Shown in pieces: positions 13,609 through 19,780 of a stretch of 20,265 bases of DNA. The notes under the pieces are model-generated. The model made no database searches, was not told the origin of the DNA, and worked only from the letters and a program-made list of their open reading frames with translations. The position numbers and the translations under genes are program-made. Source of the stretch: CAZQWJ01 sp964597265 (GTDB lineage: Bacteria; Patescibacteriota; 4484-211; JAGQKX01); contig CAZQWJ010000022.1 of NCBI GenBank assembly GCA_964597265.1, positions 1 to 20,265 on the forward strand, given 5' to 3'. Numbering within the stretch: the stretch's first letter is position 1; the number at the start of each line of letters is the position of its first letter.

Positions 13609-13639
13609 TGTAAAGACTACACGCCTTACTTAAAGTCCA

Positions 13640-13656
13640 AGCTATGCTTGGATGGT
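13640..13656. repeat. Short hairpin TCCAAGC-TAT-GCTTGGA
   Basis: A perfect 7-bp stem with a 3-base loop lies upstream of the tRNA gene in a stretch without genes. The rest of 13609-13740 shows no coding potential that I can support. Confidence 0.45.
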
Positions 13657-13744
13657 TTTCATTAGCCTTTCACAAATTTATAACAAACCAAAACTCTAAT
13701 GCACTTGATGTGCAAAAGAGTCAAAAATCGTAGCAGGTTCAAAC

Positions 13745-13870
13745 TCGTCATCTCGAATTTATCGAGAGATCTGGTTTTTGCCACGCGAGATCCTTCGACT
13801 CCACTTTGTTACGCTCAGGATGACTGGTTCACAAGGCCAGCCTCTGCCTACGCAGACAGATCGAAATGAC
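13745..13870. repeat. Composite of dispersed palindromic repeats
   Basis: TCTCGA-ATTTA-TCGAGA makes a hairpin followed by GATCTGG. Then comes a unit with CCTTCGACTCCACTTTG, whose 24-base core (13799-13822) is the exact reverse complement of 16684-16707. A degenerate palindrome (CTGCCTACGCAGACAG) and GATCGAAATGAC follow. These are typical short intergenic repeats with TCGA centres. The stretch 13585-13898 has no gene. Confidence 0.75.
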
Positions 13871-13898
13871 AACCATAACCACGATACATTGAATTATA

Positions 13899-15107
13899 TC
13901 AGCTTTTGAAGATTCTTTTGAACGAGAGACGGTTGGTGTATTCAAGTGAGCCGATTTCAAATAATTTTTGAGCCAATACAAGCGCTCCAAACACATACCC
14001 GGCCAATATCGCCCCACTCAGCCACATCTCCCATACCGGCAAGGCATTGAGCACGTGCCGCGCCAGTAAAATAAGTGGTGCGGTTAGTGGGAAGTAACTC
14101 AAAACCATTGCAATCAGGCCACTGGGTTCCTGAACGATCAATGCAGCAAAATAGATAGGAAAAATTGCCGCGATGATAAAGAAAGAAGAAAAGTTCTGGG
14201 CTTCCTTGTACGACGGCATGATAGCCCCTACCCCCACCATACTGGCGGCCATGATCAAAAATCCTGCAATCAGATAGAATGCGCTGAGTCCTATCTGAAA
14301 CGGTGTTACCTGTACCAGTGAGAAATCAATTGGTATGGCTACTTGCTCGGTGGCATACTGCCATATCCCATAACCGGCCAGAGCCAAAACCCCAAGCTGA
14401 GTGAGCACAATACCGGTGAGGCCGACGATTTTGCCCCAAATCAGATCTCGGGATGTAATGATAGACATAAGTATTTCGATCATACGGGATTCTTTTTCTT
14501 CTGAAACACTTGCCAGGAGGAAGTTTGTCGAAAGGAACGTCAGCAAGAAATAAATTACCACCGTAGCCACTGGCACAATAAACGCCTCCAGCTGAAAAGA
14601 TGTTTCTATTCCGTCCTTAAATGTGGTGGTTTGAGCGGAAAATCCAGCGTTAAGACGTTGGATTACAACGGGATCCTGAAGCCGCAACAGAATGCTTTGT
14701 CTGGCCAGTTCAGTAGCCAGGGGAGTAAAGCGCGTTCGAGAAACCAAACCGGTGTCCTGTGCATATACCAGAATCTCACCGGTTTCCAATGTGGCTTGGG
14801 TATATACAAATGCCGCTTCCGCGTGATTGGTTTTTACTTGATCTATGGCACGGTCTCGGTTTTCTTCTACCACATATGGTGGTATTACCAAGTCAGTGTT
14901 GATGAGGCCAGTTTCGTCCACAATGAGGATCGTAGTAACACTCTGTGCCTCTTCCATGAGCTTTTTTGTCGCTTGCTCAGCCGAATAGCCCGAAACAAAT
15001 GTAACCAACGCCATGAAGGCCGGAAACAAGAAAGTCGCAATCCAAAATGTCGGCTTGCGAACGACTTTGGTATATTCTTTTTTTGCAACGAGCCATAGGT
15101 TACTCAT
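13899..15107 (-). CDS. ABC-2 type transporter permease (NatB-like)
   Basis: The 402-residue product has one N-terminal membrane segment (about 21-41, after the WLVAKKEYTKVVRKPTFW amphipathic start). A large extracytoplasmic domain (about 45-175) follows, then a cluster of five or six membrane helices. The motif EEKESRMIEILMSIITSRDLIWGKIVG, between the second and third helices, is diagnostic for NatB/YhaP-type ABC-2 permeases. It pairs with the ATPase encoded immediately upstream; the ATG overlaps the ATPase stop (ATGAGTAA), so synthesis is coupled. Relatives export sodium, antibiotics or other small molecules; the substrate cannot be read from sequence. Confidence 0.92.
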   Translation of the reverse strand: MSNLWLVAKKEYTKVVRKPTFWIATFLFPAFMALVTFVSGYSAEQATKKLMEEAQSVTTILIVDETGLINTDLVIPPYVVEENRDRAIDQVKTNHAEAAFVYTQATLETGEILVYAQDTGLVSRTRFTPLATELARQSILLRLQDPVVIQRLNAGFSAQTTTFKDGIETSFQLEAFIVPVATVVIYFLLTFLSTNFLLASVSEEKESRMIEILMSIITSRDLIWGKIVGLTGIVLTQLGVLALAGYGIWQYATEQVAIPIDFSLVQVTPFQIGLSAFYLIAGFLIMAASMVGVGAIMPSYKEAQNFSSFFIIAAIFPIYFAALIVQEPSGLIAMVLSYFPLTAPLILLARHVLNALPVWEMWLSGAILAGYVFGALVLAQKLFEIGSLEYTNRLSFKRIFKS

Positions 15108-15990
15108 AATTTTCTTGAGATATCTTGATAAAGATATCGTTGAGTGATGGCGAACTGACCTCGAACTTGTGTATCGTTACTCCATTATCCAGCAAATACC
15201 GCAGCACTTCATTGGGCTGAAAGCCTTGTTTGGGCGTTATCTCGACAAATTTGTTTTCGGTTCTATAAGTGTAGAGCGTTTCATTGTCTGGAATCACTCC
15301 CTCATACCGCATGTGGATAGTATTACTGCCAAATTGGCTTTTTACTTCATCCACGTTACCGTACAACACGCGCTTGCCATCTTTGACCATTACTAGCCGG
15401 TCCGCGATCTTTTCTACCTCTTCCATCTGGTGAGTAACAAAGATGATAGTAGAGCCATTTTTGTTTAGTTCTAACAGCATATCCATAAGTAGTGCACGGT
15501 TAAGAGGATCCAGTCCTTTGGTGGGTTCATCCAAAATGAGCAATTCCGGGGTATTGATCATGGTGATACCAAGTTGAATTTTTTGTTGTTGCCCTGAGGA
15601 AAGACGCTTAACTTCGGCGTTGGCTTTGTCAGTTATCCCGACTCTGTCCAAATATGCCAGTGCCCATGTCTTGGCGTCATGTTCCGACATGCCTTTGAGT
15701 GTACCAAAATAGACGAGGGTTTCGAGCACTCTGGCGGTGAGGTACAAGCCGCGTTCTTCTGGGAGGTAGCCGATGAATGCACTCATCTCATGGGTAAACG
15801 GTTGGTTCTTGATCAAGAGTTCGCCAGAGGTGGGTTGGTAAATTCCAAGTAAAGCACGGATGGTGGTGGTTTTGCCTGAGCCGTTGGCGCCGAGGAAAGC
15901 GAAGACCTCACCTTTTTGCACATCAAACGACAGATCGCTAATAACTTCATGCTGACCAAACTGCTTTCGGAAGTTTTTGATCTGTACCAT
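15100..15990 (-). CDS. ABC transporter ATPase (NatA-like)
   Basis: All motifs of the ATPase are present: Walker A GANGSGKTTT, Q-loop region IGYLPEERGLY, signature LSSGQQQKI, Walker B LLILDEPTKGLDP and switch VTHQMEEV. The C-terminus (FVEITPK to SPSLNDIFIKIS) is the DUF4162-type tail common in NatA-like subunits. The start at ATG 15990 (MVQIKNFRKQFGQ) is chosen because TATAAT ends 7 bases upstream. The open frame extends about 62 codons further, but that part is antisense to the endonuclease III gene and unlike the family. It powers the permease encoded directly downstream, with an 8-base overlap. Confidence 0.94.
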   Translation of the reverse strand: MVQIKNFRKQFGQHEVISDLSFDVQKGEVFAFLGANGSGKTTTIRALLGIYQPTSGELLIKNQPFTHEMSAFIGYLPEERGLYLTARVLETLVYFGTLKGMSEHDAKTWALAYLDRVGITDKANAEVKRLSSGQQQKIQLGITMINTPELLILDEPTKGLDPLNRALLMDMLLELNKNGSTIIFVTHQMEEVEKIADRLVMVKDGKRVLYGNVDEVKSQFGSNTIHMRYEGVIPDNETLYTYRTENKFVEITPKQGFQPNEVLRYLLDNGVTIHKFEVSSPSLNDIFIKISQENYE

Positions 15991-15997
15991 GTAATTG

Positions 15998-16027
15998 ATT
16001 ATACGCGCGTGTGCATATTGGGTACAA
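15998..16027 (-). promoter_or_regulatory. Promoter of the NatAB-like operon: TTGTAC-18-TATAAT
   Basis: On the minus strand TTGTAC (16022-16027) and a perfect TATAAT (15998-16003) are 18 bases apart, with the -10 ending 7 bases before ATG 15990. Its -35 overlaps the -10 of the divergent endonuclease III gene. Confidence 0.65.
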
Positions 16028-16028
16028 T
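16023..16028 (+). promoter_or_regulatory. -10 hexamer TACAAT of the endonuclease III gene
   Basis: TACAAT ends 7 bases before ATG 16036. Five of its six bases are shared with the -35 of the divergent NatAB operon. Confidence 0.5.
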
Positions 16029-16035
16029 ACGAAGT

Positions 16036-16671
16036 ATGCATCACGACGAAATTACTAGACACAAGGTGGACGTTATCGTACGAGAGCTGGATCGGCTGTA
16101 CCCAGACATGCCTGCGGTTCCGCTTGAATATACTACCCCGTGGGAGCTGCTTGTGGCGGTTATCTTGTCGGCGCAATGTACTGATGTGATGGTTAATAAG
16201 GTTACGCGTACGTTATTTGCCAAATATCCACGTCTCGAGGATTATGTCAATGCCAACAGGTACGAGTTTGAACTGGATATCAAGCCAACAGGGTTTTATC
16301 AGAACAAAGCAAAAAACATCTTGGCCACTGCTCAGATTATTTACACGGACTATGGCGGCAGGATTCCTGATTCTATGGAGGAATTGGTTGCATTGCCTGG
16401 CGTGGGGAGAAAAACAGCCAATGTGGTTTTGAGTGTTTTGCATAACAAGGTCGAGGGGATTGTGGTGGACACTCATATCAAGCGGTTAGCGATCAAGTTT
16501 GGATTGACCACTAATACCAGTCCGGAGAAGATAGAAAAAGATCTGATGCGATTGGTTGATAAAAAAGACTGGTGGAGTTTTGCGAACAAACTGAAAAAAT
16601 ATGGCCAGGATTACTCCCCTGCGTACAAGAAGCATGACACATCAGATCCGATTAGTCAGGTGTTGGGGTGA
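16036..16671 (+). CDS. nth: Endonuclease III homologue without the Fe-S cluster loop
   Basis: The 211-residue protein carries the HhH-GPD DNA glycosylase core: PWELLVAVILSAQCTDVMVNKVT (35-57), the helix-hairpin-helix LPGVGRKTANVVLS (120-133) with catalytic lysine K126, and VVDTHIKRLAIKFGL with catalytic aspartate D145. Classical endonuclease III ends with four cysteines holding a 4Fe-4S cluster. Here the tail (KYGQDYSPAYKKHDTSDPISQVLG) contains none; the only cysteine is C48, far away. The catalytic pair is intact, so base-excision activity on oxidised pyrimidines remains plausible. The start at 16036 fits both the family N-terminus and the -10 seven bases upstream; an upstream in-frame ATG (15916) lies inside the divergent ATPase gene. 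Confidence 0.92.
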   Translation: MHHDEITRHKVDVIVRELDRLYPDMPAVPLEYTTPWELLVAVILSAQCTDVMVNKVTRTLFAKYPRLEDYVNANRYEFELDIKPTGFYQNKAKNILATAQIIYTDYGGRIPDSMEELVALPGVGRKTANVVLSVLHNKVEGIVVDTHIKRLAIKFGLTTNTSPEKIEKDLMRLVDKKDWWSFANKLKKYGQDYSPAYKKHDTSDPISQVLG

Positions 16672-16683
16672 TGGCGAACCAGG

Positions 16684-16725
16684 CATCCTGAGCGTAACAA
16701 AGTGGAGCCTGCCTGCGCAGGCAGG
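16684..16725. repeat. Dispersed repeat with perfect 18-base palindrome at gap edge
   Basis: The 24-base core at 16684-16707 is the exact reverse complement of 13799-13822. It is followed by CCTGCCTGCGCAGGCAGG (16708-16725), a perfect palindrome, then TCGA and the gap. The repeat lies 12 bases after the endonuclease III stop. Confidence 0.8.
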
Positions 16726-16729
16726 TCGA

Positions 16730-16829
16730 NNNNNNNNNNNNNNNNNNNNNNNNNNNNNNNNNNNNNNNNNNNNNNNNNNNNNNNNNNNNNNNNNNNNNNN
16801 NNNNNNNNNNNNNNNNNNNNNNNNNNNNN
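16730..16829. other. Scaffold gap (100 N) next to a palindromic repeat
   Basis: Exactly 100 N, starting 4 bases after a perfect palindrome. Repeats of this kind often break assemblies. The 3' end of the neighbouring minus-strand gene lies in the gap. Confidence 0.95.
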
Positions 16830-17313
16830 TTTTTGCCTGCATTGCCTCAGGTGAGTTGAAGAATAGCAACGCTTCTTCTCTTGTACCTTCCATAAGTCCT
16901 AGGCCATCAAAGCTATCACCACTTAATAAACCTGCCAATATTTTGCCATTGTTTACGCCTTCAAATAACAAATAAGGCTTTATTTGCTGAGATTCTAATA
17001 TCCCACTGTCGTCCTGAAGGGCAAATGCTGGCGAATAACTTTCTCCGTCCAACGTAGCAACATATGCGACATAATACAATGATGCATTGGGAAGTTTTTG
17101 GATATCGACCACTTCATAGTATGGGCAGTCTCCTGTTTCTGGGTGAGGTGGGATAGTCGGATCACACCAGCCTCCAAGCCCGTCTACGTATGAAATCCAA
17201 TGTATTGTGATTTTTCTTGTAGGATCTTGGATGCCAAGGGAATCAGCTTGCGGGATAGTAGCTAGTTCATCTCTTGAAACAATGACCCAGTCAGATGGGT
17301 ACGAAAAAGACAA
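16830..17313 (-). CDS. Secreted-type hypothetical protein, incomplete at both ends
   Basis: The visible part begins with KLSFSYPSDWVIVSRDEL, a motif typical of extracytoplasmic proteins in uncultured bacteria (tYeN...FSYPsdW). GWCDPTIPPHPETGDCPYYEVVDIQ (two cysteines that could form a disulfide), YYVAYVATLDGESYSPAFAL and LLSGDSFDGLGLMEGTREEALLFFNS follow before the gap. The same frame stays open upstream to 17421 and encodes a Thr/Ser/Pro/Gln-rich linker (PTPEATITQAQ, STPTTSPST). No ATG or GTG and no signal peptide occurs in it, so the native N-terminal anchor is missing. TTG 17313 is only a nominal start. It may be a truncated gene. Function is unknown. Confidence 0.6.
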
Positions 17314-17410
17314 TTTCTCATATGCAGAAGTGTATATAGTGAGGTCGGTAGAAGGGGATGTCGTTGGCGTGGAAACTTGTGCTTGAGTTATTGTCGCCTC
17401 TGGTGTGGGC

Positions 17411-17441
17411 AGTATACCAGTTCATTACTATGCATTGTCAA
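17411..17441 (-). promoter_or_regulatory. Promoter-like TTGACA-19-TATACT without a following start codon
   Basis: On the minus strand a perfect TTGACA (17436-17441) and TATACT (17411-17416) are 19 bases apart, in front of the truncated secreted-type gene. No in-frame start codon follows at leaderless distance. Confidence 0.4.
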
Positions 17442-17467
17442 ATGTTTTGGGAGCAAATGGTGTTTTA

Positions 17468-18163
17468 TTAGTATATACCGAATTTTAGTTTTGCTAGCTC
17501 AATCGCACTTTGAACCCCTGATTGCCGCAACTTAAAGTCACCACCCGCGTGGTCCTCCCAGACAATTGGTACTTCCACTATGGACGCGCCTTGTTTTTTG
17601 AGTCGCCACAACATCTCAACGTCAAATGAGTACTTCTTTAACTTCAGATCAGGAAGCATGGGTACAACCTGCGAAAGCCTAAATACCTTTGCACCACACT
17701 GAGTATCACTGTAAGGAAGGCCAAACATGAGTCGAACATACAGATTGAAAACTCTACTCGCAATTCTTCTTTCTAATGGTTGCTGGATTGGAACATATGC
17801 ACCTGGTGCATAGCGAGAAGCAATAGCGACATCACATGCCCCACCTGCCATACTATTGAGTAATTTCTGATATTCCGTAGGGACTATTGCTCCATCTGCA
17901 TCAACGAAACCAACTATCTCATGATGAGCGACTTTTATTCCTTCATGAATGGCACCGCCTTTACCAAGGGGTTCGGGAAATACGACTAAGTTGACATTGT
18001 TTTTATTGTGCGCGAAGCCTTTCAATAGCTCCACCGTACCATCGGCTGAACCATTGTCTATGAGGATAAGCTCAGCATTGTCACCAAAATACTCATAATA
18101 TTGATTGAGTGTGTTACCGACGCGTTTGACTTCGTTGTATGTAGGAATAATTATGCTATGCAC
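17468..18163 (-). CDS. GT2 glycosyltransferase, dolichyl/polyprenyl-phosphate sugar synthase-like
   Basis: This is a GT-A fold enzyme: HSIIIPTYNEVKRVGNTL at the start, LILIDNGSADGT, PLGKGGAIHEGI, and the metal-binding DXD in VGFVDADGAIVP. DTQCGAKVFR, KKYSFDVEMLWRLKKQG and VEVPIVWED match the dolichyl-phosphate glucosyl/mannosyltransferase group. There are no C-terminal membrane helices. The family transfers a sugar from a nucleotide donor to a polyprenyl phosphate. GTG 18163 is preferred because TATACT ends 7 bases before it; the open frame also allows TTG 18190, which lies upstream of that hexamer. The DUF2079 membrane gene ends 45 bases upstream, suggesting donor synthesis coupled to a membrane glycosyltransferase. 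Confidence 0.9.
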   Translation of the reverse strand: MHSIIIPTYNEVKRVGNTLNQYYEYFGDNAELILIDNGSADGTVELLKGFAHNKNNVNLVVFPEPLGKGGAIHEGIKVAHHEIVGFVDADGAIVPTEYQKLLNSMAGGACDVAIASRYAPGAYVPIQQPLERRIASRVFNLYVRLMFGLPYSDTQCGAKVFRLSQVVPMLPDLKLKKYSFDVEMLWRLKKQGASIVEVPIVWEDHAGGDFKLRQSGVQSAIELAKLKFGIY

Positions 18164-18170
18164 TGGTGAT

Positions 18171-18176
18171 AGTATA
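18171..18176 (-). promoter_or_regulatory. -10 hexamer TATACT for the GT2 gene
   Basis: On the minus strand TATACT ends 7 bases before GTG 18163, an internal promoter between the two genes of the pair. The -35 is poor. Confidence 0.4.
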
Positions 18177-18208
18177 TATTTTTGCGTCAAAACAAGACCA
18201 TATGTACA

Positions 18209-19681
18209 CTATTGTTCATCAGACCGCACAAAAATCATCCCACCATGCTGGTCTTCGTACATCAAGTCAAAAGACGCATCGTTTTCCAACTTTTCAATCT
18301 CTGCCTCGTATTGATTGTCATCAAGTGGCCAGTGTGGAACAAGTCGATGTAGCACTACCACATCCACACCTGCATACTGCGGAAACAGATGAATATTCTT
18401 TCTTTCTGCAAGATGTGGAACAAGTGCGTCCTGGGCGCTGATTGATAGGTCGTCCCCTCCTGGGACAGATCGCAGTGTTTCATACACCACAATCCTGGGG
18501 AGTAACCGTGCATAAAAATCCATTTTGACCAATGAAGCCAAAGGAGAGTCATACTTTAGGTGGGTAAACATGGTAAGTGCCATAACACACATAGCAAGCA
18601 AAGTAGGAATTGCTATTTTCTTGAAGATAGGTACAACTCGTGGCGCTAATGCAGCTATATTAGCAATACTTCGTATGGTTGCGATCCACAAGATGGGGGC
18701 TATCATTATTGAGTAGTGGAAGAATATTTGCCACCTGCTCCATGTTGCATCAAGAAATTTTTCGGCAAGTGACGGCGCGAGCACAATAATGAATGAGTCA
18801 AAAAACGCGAGGAATGCAACAGAGACAGCGTACATTTTCATAGTGTTCACTTTGTCAATTGGTGAAAAAAAGGTTTTCACTACCAGTAGAGGCTTTTGTA
18901 TCGCTGTCACGATGAGCTCTCCTGGTGTTTTGCCGAGCTCTCCAAAATTGGTATGTATATATTCATTGGTTGCATAGTATGGAATAATTGCCTTTAACAT
19001 CACCATAAAAGCGCCTGCGCCTAAGCCTGCTGTTACCAATCCCCACGTGCGGAGTTTTTTGTTAAACATGATCATCCAGATGCCGAGAGCGATCACGGTT
19101 AAGGCAAGGTTCTCTTTCACCCCCAAAAAGAGTGCAAGTGTTATAAAAAACGAGCGTGTGCGCTCTTTGATAATAAAAAAGTATAGGAAAAGAAAAAGGG
19201 TCGGAGCTAATGTAATCTCATGAAATTCTCTCAACACACCATGCTGTAGGCCGAGAAACAAAAAATATGCTACTGTCATAGTCGTTGCAGGAAGGGTATG
19301 TTTCAGGTGATGTTTGGCAATCAAAAATAACGGATATGCGCCTAATGAAACCCACAGAGCTTGCACAACAAGAAGACCAATTGCCTCCAGGTTGATGAGA
19401 GAGAGTGGAAAAAGCAAAAAGAAGGTCGGGCTAAAGTGGTTTCCCAAGAAGTGCTCATTCATTATTGTGCTAAATAAGGGAAAGCCATTAGCTATCAGAT
19501 AGAGGGTTTGTACAAAAATACCCAGATCCCACGCATATGTTTCAAAGAATACATGCTTGAACACACTGATCACTCCGAATACGCTACCAAAGAAGACAAA
19601 AATTACTGTTGGAACAAGCAATCCGGTGGGACTCACTACATATTTTGCTAATGGTGACAGTTTGGTTAGCGCTCGTTGCAT
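18209..19681 (-). CDS. DUF2079 multi-membrane protein (GT-C-like)
   Basis: The 490-residue protein has about ten to eleven hydrophobic segments, then a soluble C-terminal part. The first loop holds TYAWDLGIFVQTLYLIANGFPLFSTIMNEHFLGNHFSP, the DUF2079 signature, with D52, E76/H77 and H82 as likely active-site residues. REFHEITLAPTLFLFLYFF and LGVKENLALTVIALGIW follow. The C-terminus (VPGGDDLSISAQDALVPHLAERKNIHLFPQY then VDVVVL) is the usual soluble end of the family. DUF2079 proteins resemble GT-C membrane glycosyltransferases that take sugars from polyprenyl phosphates; this has not been shown for most members. The neighbouring GT2 enzyme is a natural source of such a donor. No clear promoter with leaderless spacing is present. 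Confidence 0.9.
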   Translation of the reverse strand: MQRALTKLSPLAKYVVSPTGLLVPTVIFVFFGSVFGVISVFKHVFFETYAWDLGIFVQTLYLIANGFPLFSTIMNEHFLGNHFSPTFFLLFPLSLINLEAIGLLVVQALWVSLGAYPLFLIAKHHLKHTLPATTMTVAYFLFLGLQHGVLREFHEITLAPTLFLFLYFFIIKERTRSFFITLALFLGVKENLALTVIALGIWMIMFNKKLRTWGLVTAGLGAGAFMVMLKAIIPYYATNEYIHTNFGELGKTPGELIVTAIQKPLLVVKTFFSPIDKVNTMKMYAVSVAFLAFFDSFIIVLAPSLAEKFLDATWSRWQIFFHYSIMIAPILWIATIRSIANIAALAPRVVPIFKKIAIPTLLAMCVMALTMFTHLKYDSPLASLVKMDFYARLLPRIVVYETLRSVPGGDDLSISAQDALVPHLAERKNIHLFPQYAGVDVVVLHRLVPHWPLDDNQYEAEIEKLENDASFDLMYEDQHGGMIFVRSDEQ

Positions 19682-19780
19682 CGTGATAAGGCTTCAGGCA
19701 GATTTATAAATATATATACCTGTAAAATGTAGCATGGTTCATTTTATTTGTCTATGATATCTAGTAATATCATTAAGTAC
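19682..19780. promoter_or_regulatory. Divergent intergenic region
   Basis: This AT-rich stretch lies between the DUF2079 gene and the last gene. TATCAT (19768-19773) ends 7 bases before ATG 19781. For the DUF2079 gene only a TATAAA-like box about 20 bases upstream is visible on the minus strand. No structure beyond A/T richness was seen. Confidence 0.35.

Noticed and set aside
13587..13614. Promoter for tRNA-Arg (TTTACA and CATATT on the minus strand)
   Set aside because: The -10 would end 2 bases before the tRNA, placing the transcription start inside it, and the bases belong to the hairpin.
15916..16035. N-terminal extension of endonuclease III by 40 codons
   Set aside because: It overlaps the divergent ATPase gene and both promoters, and does not resemble the family N-terminus; ATG 16036 has a -10 at the right distance.
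15991..16176. 62-codon N-terminal extension of the NatA-like ATPase
   Set aside because: It is antisense to endonuclease III and lies upstream of the TATAAT promoter.
16601..16975. Plus-strand frame across the gap after endonuclease III
   Set aside because: It is made of repeat sequence, Ns and the antisense of the secreted-type gene.
17436..17441. Promoter-based leaderless start for the secreted-type gene
   Set aside because: The codon at the expected distance after TATACT is not a start codon in the open frame, so the rule does not rescue this gene.
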